Shown: one piece after another, positions 13,472 to 24,619 of the stretch | Layout of the letters: each line of letters begins with the position of its first letter | How positions within the stretch are numbered: position 1 is the first letter of the stretch | Assembly (NCBI GenBank): GCA_003013855.2 | Contig: ML058387.1 | Coordinates: forward strand, 3,224,001-3,288,000 | Direction of reading: 5' to 3' | DNA: 64,000 nt | Origin: Liriodendron chinense | Taxonomy: Eukaryota > Streptophyta > Magnoliopsida > Magnoliales > Magnoliaceae | Made by a program: the position numbers and the translations under genes | The notes under the pieces: generated by a model | Databases searched by the model: none | The model's input: only the letters and a program-made list of their open reading frames with translations | What the model was told of the DNA's origin: nothing

Positions 13472-13905
13472 TGTGGGTGAGATCCTGAACCTAGAGCCTA
13501 CCTGGATGTATTCGTGGTGTATCCATGCCATCCATCTGTTTCTTCAGATTAATTTAGGACACGTCCAAAAATGAAGTAGATGCAAATTTTAGGTGAACCA
13601 AGCCATAGTAAACCGTGATCATTGAACACCTACCATTAAAAACTTCCTGGTGTCCACCGTAATGTGTATTGACAATCCAATTTGTTTATAAGGTCACGTA
13701 GACCGGGATGAAAGGAGAAAACAATATCAGGTTGATTGAAAAGAGTTTGTGGCCCACAAAAGGTTTCTAATGGTCATTACATTTGTTTCTTATGATGTGG
13801 TCCACCCGAAATTTTCATATGCTTATTTTGTGGTTCCATGGCCTGAAATAAACTGGAAAATCAGATGAAAGGGCTCCTACGGTCAGGGTCCCACCCACAT
13901 CCGTC
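13472..13905. mobile_element. Fold-back element family B, copy in unit 3
   Basis: Orthologous position to the unit 2 copy, with the same GTGGGTGAGATCC and GGGTCCCACCCACAT ends; the right arm is partly deleted. Confidence 0.65.
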
Positions 13906-13971
13906 TTACGCAAGTCCCACCCGATGGGTTATGGGATGCGCGCTCCGATGCTATTTCATTTACGCTAGGAT

Positions 13972-14527
13972 GAGGGCGAATTAGCTGTTACCGGGGTGAC
14001 AGCTTAGTGGGTGTTACCTAACCGTGTGAGGCCCACATTGATGTACTTTCTGTATATCTACGCTGTCCATCTGTTTTTTAATATCATTTTAAGACTCTGT
14101 ACCAAATATTAAGAAGATTAAAATATCAGGTGGACCATATCACTAGAAAAAGTAATGATTTACTATTGAAAACGTTTTGTGGGCCAAAAGCGTTTTGGAT
14201 CAATATGATATTTATAATTTACCTTCATCAAGATCTTATTGACATTATAAAAAAGTTAGATTGCAAATAAACATTATGAAAATCTTAGGAAGGCCTCTTT
14301 AGAAATTTTAATGTTGTGTCACTCAATCACCAATGTTTCCTGTGGTATGGTCCACCTGATATTTAGATCTGTGTAAGTTTTGGGAAACCTTCCTAAACTG
14401 GTCTGTAGAAACGGATGAACGGCGTAGATATACCCAAAAAAAAAAAAAAAAAGTTCATCAAGGTGGACCGTACAGTAATGGTAACACCCACTAAGCTGTT
14501 ACAAGGGTAACACCAAATCCGCTCCCC
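13972..14527. mobile_element. Mutator-like MITE with 9-bp target duplication
   Basis: 556 bp. The inverted ends contain GCTTAGTGGGTGTTACC (left) and GGTAACACCCACTAAGC (right). It is flanked by CGCTAGGAT (13963-13971) and CGCCGGGAT (14528-14536), a 9-bp duplication differing at two bases. Empty sites are visible in the other units near 3413 and 10290. No transposase. Confidence 0.82.
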
Positions 14528-14714
14528 CGCCGGGATTACCTCCTGTCTGCAGTCATAAGCCAGGTGGAGCCCATCCTCTTCACCCCTTTTGCCACGTCAC
14601 GTTAAAATATGAGTCATCTGAGAGATCTAAAACTCAAGTGGTACACATGACTTGAAAATTTCACGGTCCGCTCAAAAGAGTGTTATAAACGAACACTCAC
14701 TGCCATGATGCTGC

Positions 14715-15146
14715 TAAGTAACAAGTGGCTATTGGTCAGTACTCTATGGTCCCCACCATGATGTATGTGGTTTCATCCACGCCATCCATCCATTATCCCA
14801 ATCATTTTATGGCATGAGATAAAAAATGAGATTGATCCAAATCTCTAGCGGACCGCATCATAGGAAACCATGTTGGTTGAATGCCAACTATTAAAAACTT
14901 CTTAGGGGCTGGAAAAGTTTTGGATCAAGCCGGTATTTGTTTTTTCCCTTCATTATGACCTAATCAATTAGTTGGATGTCAAATAAACATTGTAGTGGTA
15001 CGTAAGAGCTTTCTATCGGCCTGTGACATGGTCCAAGTGAGATTTAAATCTGCCTCATGCTTTGAATCAAGCCCTACAATGGTCTGAAAAAATGGATGGA
15101 CAGGTGGATGAAACAAATACATCATGGTGGGGCCCACAGAGCACCA
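14715..15146. mobile_element. Fold-back element family A, copy in unit 3
   Basis: Corresponds to the copies in units 1 and 2 but lacks the right terminal bases and part of the right arm. Confidence 0.65.
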
Positions 15147-15175
15147 ACCGCGTCCGCTGTAAACCGTCACCATAG

Positions 15176-15690
15176 TGCTGGGGGATGCGGATTTCCTGCA
15201 AAGCCATTGGCAGGAAATTCTTGTCTCGAACATAAGTGGGGCCCACCGTAATGTTTGTGAGAAATCAATCCTGTTCATCCGTTTTTTGAGATCAGTTTAG
15301 GACATGAGGCCAAAACTTAATAGGATCAAGCCTCAAGTGAGTAACAAATGTGAGGATTAAACATCTACAGTTGAAATATTCGTAGAGCTACAGAAGTTTT
15401 GAATCAGGCTAGTATTTGTGTTTTCAGTTCATCCGAATGATGCTGTGAACAGTACAGATGGCATGTAAACATCACTGTAGACCGAGGGAGGTTTCAACTA
15501 GATGAATTTTCCTCCTCCCATTTTACTTTAATGCAGCCCACTTGAGTCTTGGATACGGCTTATTTTTGTTTACATTGCCTAAAATGATGCCAAAAAGCCT
15601 ATGGACAGGGTGGATTTCTCAAAAACATCACGGTGGACCCCACCTAGGTTCCCGTGGGAACTTCGTACGAAAGCCTCACAAGAATCCGTG
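15176..15690. mobile_element. Fold-back element, private to unit 3
   Basis: The left arm AAGTGGGGCCCACCGTAATG and the right arm CACGGTGGACCCCACCT are inverted, followed inward by paired GTGAGAAATC/GATTTCTCA. Not present in units 1 or 2. Confidence 0.6.
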
Positions 15691-17587
15691 CCTACCTAAT
15701 CCAGATCGTCTGCTTGGATTCAGCCGGATTTACCTGTTGGCCTACCTTGATTGGTCCAGCTCAGCACTGATTGCATTAAATGCAGCAGCGCTGACAGCAG
15801 GAGGTGCAAACATGAAAATCCTGTTGAGAACGACAGACAATCCCGACTCATATGGTCCTCTCGAGTGAGTACAGTGTCACAAATAAAATAAAAAGACTCT
15901 ACGCAGAGTCTTTTGTAAAATATACTAGGGCACTCGGTTCTCATAAGTCGAGCCCATGGTTCTTTTATCTACACCATTAATCTGTTGTGTCCCACCATCG
16001 ATAGAACATGACCAAAATATCACCCAAATTATAGTCACCATTTACTGGTATTTTCTAGTTAAATCTCAACCATTGCTGTATTTTGCATTTTAACAATTCG
16101 TTTGCAGCCCAAAAAAATGCGTCATTACAATTTTCTCGTCAAGAAGATTTTTGAGCTATGGTTTTTCGGTGGTGGGACACAACAGATTAGTGTTATAGAT
16201 TACACAGCCAATGGCCCACTTGTCACAATAAAATAAAACCCGAGTATAACGTGCAAAGCCTATTCTATAATCTATCCCGAGTAGAATCATCCGATCCTCA
16301 TGGTAGATATGCATAAAGATATTAGCAAGTGGGTCTTATGGTTTGCTGGTCCATCTATTGGAGGCTCATAAATAGATGATAAAGAAATATAGATTTCTGG
16401 TGCATCGTCCATTCACTAGGAATGCTAGTATGGTGTCCACCTAAACATTCTGATCAGTTGATCTGATCTGTTCATTGGATCCAAAATACCTTTCATGGGC
16501 TATCTTGTAAATATCACACTGATCTGACAGTCTTAACCATTTGATCAACGGATTTAATATGAATGGTTATGATCATTTCTACAAAAATAAATCCAATTAA
16601 TAATCCATTCATTTGATGGTTCTAGTCATGGAGAGCTTGTGATTCTAAAGAAGCGCATTTGTTAGGCTTATTTGGATGTTCATAATTAAAATACACTGAA
16701 ATCCAAATCACATGGTAAATGGAATTGATATAAGTTAAAAGAATCTTCATTTGAGTTAATACACAGGCTTAGCATATGTGACTTGTGACATTTGACATAA
16801 TAATTATAATAAGGTCATTGATGTATAAATCCGTCATCTTCAAGTGTCAGTGGACTGCGTTAGGGCCGGGCCTAGCTCTATCCAAGCACCCGCATTATTC
16901 AACATAGGCCCGAGCCTAGCACAAGTTTGAACGAAGCAAAATAGTTCACCTAGAGCCTGGCCCAAAATGTTTGTGTTGGACCCAAGCCAAGCCTAAGTGT
17001 TTCTTAGGTAGATCATAGGCTACAAAACAAATACTAGGCCTTTGCATATTGTGTATATTACATAATTACCTTTGAAAACCGTAATGGACCGGCCCAGGCT
17101 GATGGATTGTTGTACATAGTACAAACCTGGCCCGATTGAGACCAAGCCCGGGGTGGGGTAGGCCGAAATACCAACGAGCCATCCCAGCCCATTGGCAGCC
17201 CAAGTACGTTGCATGATCATTGGGTCACAATGAGGCTGATGAGATGAAGCAATAAACTCAAGCAAATGAGCTTGTAATAGAATTGGACGGTTACGAAGTA
17301 CAGGCGTAGGTTATGGAGGCCCACCCGGTCAGCCCACACATTTCACTCCATTGGATAATTAAATTTCATGTCCTAAGAAACCATTTTAAGAGGTAAAGTA
17401 CTTACCATGAGTTTTGAATTGACTGCCTATAAGCAGTCAAGCAGTCAATTCTGTCGCCCGAGGAGTTTTCAACTGGAGACTTTCAATCCCCACTGCTTCC
17501 TATGGTGTGGTCTACTTAAAACCTACAATCTGCCTCCTTTTTAGGTTCATGCCCTAAAATGATCTTTCAAATGGGTGGACAGCTTGG

Positions 17588-17591
<4 letters not shown>

Positions 17592-17646
<55 letters not shown>
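17592..17646. repeat. (AT)n microsatellite
   Basis: About 27 AT dinucleotides. The frames that read YIYIYI in this region are artefacts of it. Confidence 0.95.
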
Positions 17647-17648
<2 letters not shown>

Positions 17649-17649
17649 A

Positions 17650-17915
17650 CTTTGCACACATGTCAGGGGCACAAAATCTGAACGGATCATATGATGCGGC
17701 ACCCGTTGAAACCCTACCGGGCCAACTTTTGGCCTGATCCAAAACTCAGGTGGGCCATAGCAAAGATAGAGGCAAATCAAGGGAGGAAACTGTTTCTGCT
17801 TGCCATGGCCCACCAGAGTTTTTTATCAGGTTGAAATTGGACCCCAAGGGTTTGAAAAGGTGCCGCGTCACATAGACAGTTCAGATTTTGTATCTTAACA
17901 CGTGTGCTCAGGTAC
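17650..17915. mobile_element. Fold-back element beside the AT microsatellite
   Basis: Left ACAAAATCTGAACGG plus GATGCGGCACC and right GGTGCCGCGTCACAT plus CAGATTTTGT are inverted, centred near 17800. Confidence 0.5.
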
Positions 17916-18428
17916 GCACAGTTGCGCTGCTGAAATGGCACGCAGGTGAGCCTCTCTCTCTCTCTCTATATATATATATATGTCATGCCCCACAGAGCCA
18001 CACATCTCTAGCTAGGTCCTGGTCGGGGTGGTATCCAATCCATGCCCTTGTAAAACACCCCAGTCCGTTGGGCACACTTGTTTTTTAAATGTAAAATAAA
18101 CTCCATTCATCAGTTTCTATACTTAATGTTAGGTGCTAATGTTTAGAATCAGTTATATGATATATCCACAACTCAGATGAGCCAGACCACATGGAACCGT
18201 GGCAATGGGATGCCAACCATATATAGGTTTGTATGAATGGCACCATGTGCTCTATCTAGATCTAAATCATTAGGATGAAGATAGGGTAAAAAACCAGCTT
18301 GATAAAAATCTCAAGTGGGCCACACTATGTTTCATTTAGTGGTCTTGGGGGACAAGGCCATGCGAGTTCTTAATCAGGCTTATCGGTTCACATAATCATT
18401 TTCGCCTGCTAGACAAGCGTAGATTTTG

Positions 18429-19085
18429 TGTTGTGGTAGCCTTGAAACTATGCTCGTGTTGGGTGCTCAGACCGGTCGGGCGACTGGTCTGGCTGTATAA
18501 CCCAAAAGCACGTGGAGGCCGCTGGATAGATTTTGAGTGCCCAGACCGGTCGGCCGATCGATCTGCAGTGGCCTCCGACCGGTCGGGCGACCGGTCAATG
18601 GTGAGGCAGCGTCGGGTTTGTGTGAAGTTTTTTCTCCCTGGACTGTTTGGTGCGATGTACGATTGATCGGGCGCCCAGTCGGCTTTGCGCGCGGGTTTCT
18701 TGCGCAATTCGCAGTACTACGCAAGGTGTTTCTAATTTCGAAAATTTACTTATTTAAGGAGTTGTAATCCGACTTAGATGTGTATCTAAAGGTGTCTAAG
18801 GTTTCCTATTCGTGTTAGGAAGATGGAAGATGTGTGTTTGAGAGAGAACTTGGGGTTTTCTCTGTGTTTCTTTGCTTGTGGGCTGTCAATCTTTGTAATC
18901 TTCTGATATTCATAGTGGATCATTTTGTGCCGTGGTTTTTTTACTCGTTGGAGGATTTTTCCACGTAAAATCGGATTCTCTTGTGGTAAATGCTTGTGTG
19001 TGATTCATTGCATCTTGTTTACTAGTTTGATTTCGCATTGCTTCACGCGTTCGGCATTCCGCTTCCGCTGCCGGTTTTCCCAACA
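18429..19085 (+). repeat. 5' LTR of the Copia element
   Basis: 657 bp, TGTTGTGG to CCCAACA. It carries several ACCGGTCGGGCGACCGGT-type palindromic motifs. It is 34 bp longer than the 3' LTR. Confidence 0.92.
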
Positions 19086-19097
19086 AGTGGTATCAAA
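19086..19097 (+). other. Primer-binding site of the Copia element
   Basis: GTGGTATCAAAG directly follows the LTR. TGGTATCAAAG closely matches the initiator tRNA-Met complement (TGGTATCAGAGC) used by most plant Copia elements. Confidence 0.85.
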
Positions 19098-19163
19098 GTT
19101 AAAGTTGGGGTGGAGAAGATTCGAATCTGAGACGAGAAGATGTGATCAAGCGCAAGGTTCGAG

Positions 19164-20387
19164 TTAGAGAAGTTCTCCAGGAAAAATAACTTTGAGCTAT
19201 GGAAGGTGAAAGTTGAATCCTTACTAGTTCATCAAGGGCTTGATCAAGCTCTTGAAAAGCGACTCGAGGCTATGAAAGATGATGAGTGAACGATGCTTGA
19301 CAAGAAGGCTAGAACCTCAATCTTGTTAAACCTTATGGATGATGTTCTCTATCATGTCATGAAGGAGAAGACTGCGGCTGAAATGATGGCGAAGCTAGAG
19401 AAGGCTTATGCCAAGAAATCTCTAGAAAATCGCATGTATGTATTGATGCAGTTGTTCAACTTGAGGATGGCTGAGGGAACTGAGGTGGAGGACCACTTGA
19501 GCATGTTCAGTAGGTTGGTTTGCAAGTTGGTGGAGATCGATGAAGCGATGAAAGATGAGTATCAAGCATGCATCCTGTTGAATTCTCTTCCAGATTCATA
19601 TGAGTCGTTCAGGGACTTTATGTGCGCAGGGAGGAAAATCATAAACGTCGAGATCATTATCTCAGCCCTCCAGTCGAAGGCGATAAGAAAGAAAAGCGTT
19701 GACGTGACTTTCCGTTATTCCTTAGAGGCACTGGTTATGAGGGGAAGAAGTTCTGAGCATAGATGATACTCGAAATCGGGATTTAGGGCCAAGGGCAAAA
19801 GGAAGGCTAAGGTGAAGTGTTGGAATTGTGGACAAGAGGGTCACATGAGAGGGGATTGTCAGAATCCCAGGTTGAAGCAAGAGAGGTATGAAAATTCTTC
19901 TGGAGAGGGAGCCAATACCGTAGAGGACGGTGGCGATCTGTGTAAAGTTCTGATTGTATCTAGCAAGGAATCTCACGGTAGTGAGTAGATCCTAGATTCA
20001 GGGGCTTCATATCACGTATGTCCTGACCGGAGTTCATTTACGACATATAGGAAGTATGGTGGAGAATTGATGTTTGTGGGCGATGGATTCGCTCATAAGG
20101 TTGTGGGTATTGGTACTGTGCGTATCAGGATGTTCGATGGGGTCGAACGAGTCCTAAAAGATGTGAAGCACGTTCCCAAGATGAAGATGAATGTGATTTC
20201 TCTTGGAGCACTTGAGGCGAAAGGGTGCGTGTTTATAGGCCGCGATCGCTGTTGTGAGGTGTTGAAGGGGACACTCGTGTGTATGAAGGCACGGAGGTGT
20301 GGCCATCTTTACATGTTGATCGGGAGCACAATTCACGGTGGAATTGCGGGAAAGGCAATGAGATCCACGGTTGCTCATATGTGGTAA
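19164..20387 (+). pseudogene. Copia gag and partial aspartic protease, three in-frame stops
   Basis: One reading frame runs from gag through the protease. The gag part (about 19190-19700) has the NFELWKVKVE and LEKAYAKKSLENRMYVL segments typical of Copia gag. A CCHC zinc knuckle CWNCGQEGHMRGDC lies near 19819-19860, and the protease active site DSGAS at about 19995-20009. The frame is broken by TGA at 19287, TGA at 19764 and TAG at 19986. The first and third sit where tryptophan (TGG) would be expected, the second fits a CGA-to-TGA change. It ends with TAA at 20385, just after the GIAGKAMRSTVAHMW stretch that normally precedes integrase; everything downstream is deleted. Not translatable as a whole. 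Confidence 0.9.
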
Positions 20388-20537
20388 ATGCCCAAGGGCC
20401 ACATGAGAAGAGCGATAAAAGGCGTGAATTTACAAGGTTAGGGTCCATGGTGGCATGAGAAGCGATAGAGCTATGATTGAAGATGAGATGACGTTGCAAG
20501 GATGTGTTGATTCGTCGTTTGAAGCCTCGGTGGAGAT

Positions 20538-21160
20538 TGTTGTAGTAGCCTTCAAACTATACTTGTATTGGGTGCTCAGACCGGTCGGGCGACCGGTCTG
20601 GTTGTGTAACCCAGAAGCACATGGAGGCTGCTGGATAGATTTTGAATGCCCAGACCGGTCGGGCGACCGGTCGGTGGTGAGGCAGTGTCGGGTCCGTGTG
20701 AAGTTTTTTCTCCCTGGACTGTTTGGTGCGATGTGCGATCGGTCGGGCGACCAGTCGGTTGTGCGCGTGGGTTTCTTACGCAATTCATAGTACTGCGCAA
20801 AGTGTTTCTAATTTCAAAATTTTGCTTATTTAAGGAGTTGTAATCCGACTTAGATGTGTATCCAAAGGTGTCCAAAGTTTCCTATTCGTGTTCGGAAGAA
20901 GGGAGAGGTGTGTGAGAGAGAGAACTTGGGGCTTTCTCTGTGTTTCCTTGCTTGCGGGCTGTTAATCTTTATAATCTTCTGATATTCATAGTGGATTGTT
21001 TTGTGCCGTGGTTTTTTTACCCGTTGGGGGGTTTTTCCACGTAAAATCGGATTCTCTTGTGGTGAATGCTTGTGTGTGATTGATTGCATCTTGTTTACTT
21101 GTTTGATTTCGCATTACTTCACGCGTTCGGCGTTCCGCTTCCGCTGCCAGTTTCCCAATA
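20538..21160 (+). repeat. 3' LTR of the Copia element
   Basis: 623 bp, starting right after the purine-rich GGTGGAGAT tract. It ends CCCAATA, where the 5' copy has CCCAACA. It lacks 34 bp of the palindromic-motif region. Confidence 0.92.
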
Positions 21161-21165
21161 TTTTG

Positions 21166-21503
21166 CATATACAACATGGTCGACCTCACAAAGTGTAACA
21201 TGATCTCCTTCTCGTGCGGGCCGCGCAAAGAAGAGGAGCGGTCCATGCAGAGATAAGTAGTGAACGAAGCAGGTTGAATCTAAGACATCCTTTGTAAGGT
21301 AAAAATTTAATATCCCTCGCTAAGTAGCTATATTTTTATCAGGAGGATGGAGCTTATATATAGTCAACCTGTTCATAAGAGTATGTTGCCTTGTGTTTAC
21401 TATGAAACTCAAAAATCATGATGATCAAACACTTAGATGGGCCACACCAATAGTTTCATATGCCATCTAATCCATTCATTTGGTGTGCTCAACGGGATGG
21501 AAG

Positions 21504-21539
<36 letters not shown>

Positions 21540-22708
21540 TATGCACATGTCCACCATATACATGGGGGCTAGGAGAGTTGCACTAGCAAACAAAGGTGCC
21601 ACTATGCACACGTCCACCATATACATGACATGCTACATCACTAAAATCACACCAATAGAATGATTGAAACCATCCAAAGGTTGGCCATTTAAATGAATGG
21701 TAAAAAAATGTTGATCAGTTGCTTGTTTGTAATCCTTAAGTTTGTGGCCCACTCGAGGCTCCAAATTTTATCACTTTTGGCTAGAGTATGTATTTCAATG
21801 GGCTCATTAAAATCATCATGTTAAATATCACATATGTACATTAATTTGAAATATTAAAGCTGATTTGAAATATCACATCGGTTTTTATGAATATACAAAT
21901 TTTTTTTGAATGCATTCAAATTCCTCTCTTTTACTCCCATCAAAATAGAATGTGAACTTTTATTTACTCACATATGATTTCAAATACATTTCATTTACTC
22001 CCATCCAAACATGACTAAGAAAGTCATCTCCTCTCGTTTCATTTACCTCCAATTCCATTTCCCATTTACTTCTATTTAGAAGCTCCCAAATGAGCCAAAA
22101 AATTATTGCATTCCAAACTCAAGTTGACCATACCATGTGAACTTAGAGTTTTTTGGTATTATTATTTTTGGTATTGCCCACATGGGTGTTGAGTCAACTT
22201 GAATTTTAGGATCAAGACCAAATAAAAGAGTAGTGTAATTGATCAACAATGTGGATTTCATGCAAGTTTAAGTCATTTCATGAGAGAAATAACCCTAGGA
22301 ACCATCCAATGAAGCTATGCAAACAATACTAGATCTTTAATGGCATGATGGCTGAGTTAGTTGAAAGTAGTCCGTATCTTGCAAAAAACAACTAAATATT
22401 GGTTGGTTACATTATTCTAATCCAGGACACTTACGGGTGGTTTGGCACTTCTCAAAATTAAGGAGTTTTGGTAGTTAGGTATTAATATCTATGCTTTTGA
22501 TTTGAAACTATGTTTTACACTTTTTCAAAGTCTCAGATTTAATTCAATCCCAAAGTAGATTGAAAATCTTTTAGAAAAGACTCTTTTAAAGAGTTAAAAA
22601 TTTGTTAAGTTCCAAAATTTAGAATTTTCTAAAGAAAAGGTTGACAACCACATTAAAATAAATATATAAATTTTCTTCAATTATGAAATTAGTAATTTAT
22701 TTTTATGG
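21166..22708. other. Intergenic sequence, AT-rich, no gene recognised
   Basis: Apart from the G run and its short direct repeat, no element or coding region was recognised. Confidence 0.6.
21506..21536 (+). repeat. Poly-G run of 31
   Basis: An uninterrupted run of 31 G. It adjoins a 28-bp direct repeat, CACTATGCACATGTCCACCA and on, at 21537-21564 and 21599-21626. The length may be affected by sequencing. Confidence 0.9.
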
Positions 22709-23540
22709 GTCACTGTTATTAGCTCAGTCCGAATTTACCCATAACAGAATCACCACTCTACGTGCCATTCTCAAATGTCCATTCCTTGATGAACGACTAT
22801 CTCCATCCACGCATGCATCTCCACCAGTCTCCATCTTTCTCTGCAGCACTCTAACATCAAGGTGGACCCCATCAGCACGCAGGAGAGGGACGCCATATTC
22901 AAGTGGACCTATCACTATCTCCATCAGCATATTCGTAGCTACCAAGGGAGGTCGTGGAGCCCATCCAATGTCCAACAATTGCGGAGCCTTGCACCTCCAT
23001 CATCAGCCATCCGAAACAAGATGAACCATCCATCCATTCAAAATAGATCGATTTCCTCTCCAACGGTTGTATGATATCCAACACTAGCATGTGGACATTC
23101 CATATCAACCGTCCACCGTCACATGAAGTTGCCATCAAGTACAAAAGGTGGGTCATCTTCCCAGCTGTTGGTCATGTCTTTGGCAAATAAGAAGTAATTC
23201 AAATTTACACATGTGCAAAGCTCAAGTGGATCCATGCTCAAGAGGACCTCTTCAACATGCGACCAGCTCATCAGCATGTGCCTCTAAGCCCGAGTGCAAA
23301 CAACAGGACACGGGTCTCTGCTCCCTCAGGCACACCCATCAGGCCTCGGACTAAACATATGGCACTCGCCCTCGGATCGACATTTAGCCTACTCGGCATC
23401 GACACGTGGCGCCCAGCGTTGGGCACTTGCTCGTACTTGCCCTCGGCTCAGCCTTGAATTAAGCCTACTCAGATACTTCAGTAATAACCTCTTCAAAGTT
23501 CCGTGCTCAGACTTTCTAACCACGAAACTTGGGGGGCTTC

Positions 23541-24385
23541 TGTTATGGGTAAATTCGGACTGAGCTAATAACATGGAAAGCTTTCCATTGAGGTTCATCT
23601 TCTACACCAAGTATGGTCATGGACCGACTATTTAGGAGAGGAAGCTAAGTCAGCATTCGGCCTTCTCAGGCCTCAGCCCCTTAGGCTCAGCATTCGGCCT
23701 TCTTAGGCCTCGGCCCCTTGGGCTGGCATTCGGCCTTCTCAGGCCTCGGCCCCTTGGGCTCAGCATTCGGCCTTCTCAGGCCTCGGCCCCTTGGGCTCGA
23801 CATTCGGCCTTCTTAGGCCTCGGTCCCTTGGGCTGGCATTCGGCCTTCTCAGGCCTCGGCCCCTTGGGCTCAGCATTCGGCCTTCTCAGGCCTCGGTTCC
23901 CTCAGGCTCAGCATTTAGCCCTCTCAACCTCGGCCCACTTTGGCTCAATATTTGGCTCTCAACTTGGCAAGAGGCCTGGCCTCATCCGCCTTGGTTTATC
24001 TCTCTTGATAAGATAAGGATAAAACTTATCCCATTGATCCAGATAAGGATAAGGCTTATCCCACTGATCCAGATAAGATATGGATTATCCTAACAAATTT
24101 GGATCCACTTAAATCTCTCCAATAATTATCTATAAAGAGGCCTACGCACTCTCTCCAGGTATGGGCAATCTACCGCCATTAAACCTCCAGCAACCTTTCC
24201 TTTCAAGATCCGTACTGACTTTGCCATCGGAGGGCCGTAAGCCGGGCCAACCGGCGGCGGTCCTAACATTTCTTGGTGATTGCAGGTTCTCAATCTATAC
24301 CATTTATTTCTGAGTGGAGATCAGACGACAAAGAATCCAAGTTGGTCCCTGACCAACAGCTGTTAGTCAATTTTTGGCGTTAACA
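23541..24385 (+). repeat. LTR of the rearranged element
   Basis: 845 bp, TGTTATGGG to GTTAACA. It contains a TATA-like CTATAAAGAGGCC near 24130 and an internal 37-bp minisatellite at 23655-23945. Confidence 0.8.
23655..23945. repeat. 37-bp minisatellite inside the LTR, about 8 copies
   Basis: Unit core CATTCGGCCTTCTCAGGCCT followed by CGGCCCCTTGGGCTC. Short frames here (RPRPLGL patterns) are repeat artefacts. Confidence 0.92.
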
Positions 24386-24619
24386 GTCACCTGATGCTTT
24401 AATTTTTTTTAGTTAAGCTATAATGTAACGGGTTCATAATGATTCTCTTAAACATTGCATATGAATATCACAATAGAATTCAAAAAATATATGAAATATA
24501 TAACGAATGAAACGGAAAAATTTGAGATGAAAAATATTAGATTTGTGGTTCGAATCATAACTTAAATAGTACATTATTTTAAGATAGATTCATGGGTTCA
24601 AATAATAACTTAAGCTTCC

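Larger units (their letters stand above)
12005..17100 (+). repeat. Tandem composite unit, copy 3
   Basis: Follows the copy 2 landmarks from the LTR end near 12050 to about 17100. It lacks the first 350 bases of copy 2 and carries two private insertions, a MULE-like MITE (13972-14527) and a fold-back element (about 15176-15690). Coding frames are short and repeat-derived. Confidence 0.75.
17101..18423. other. Intergenic sequence without a recognised gene
   Basis: Apart from the AT run, the fold-back element and a short CT/AT microsatellite at 17950-17982, I see no coding region. The frames are short and have no domain signature. Confidence 0.6.
18429..21160 (+). mobile_element. Internally deleted Ty1/Copia retrotransposon, TTTTG target duplication
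   Basis: A complete insertion: 5' LTR, primer-binding site, gag and partial protease, purine-rich tract, 3' LTR, flanked by TTTTG at 18424-18428 and 21161-21165. The internal part is only about 1.45 kb. Integrase, reverse transcriptase and RNase H are missing, so the element is non-autonomous or dead. Confidence 0.93.
22714..24385 (+). mobile_element. Rearranged LTR retroelement with GTCAC target duplication
   Basis: Flanked by GTCAC at 22709-22713 and 24386-24390. The right end is a full LTR (23541-24385) preceded by a purine-rich GAAACTTGGGGGGCTTC tract. The left end is not an LTR: it begins with a 33-bp reverse complement (22714-22746) of the LTR's first 33 bases. The roughly 0.8 kb between shows no protein domain. 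Confidence 0.8.

Noticed and set aside
17547..17813. Frames reading YIYIYI
   Set aside because: Translation of the AT microsatellite.
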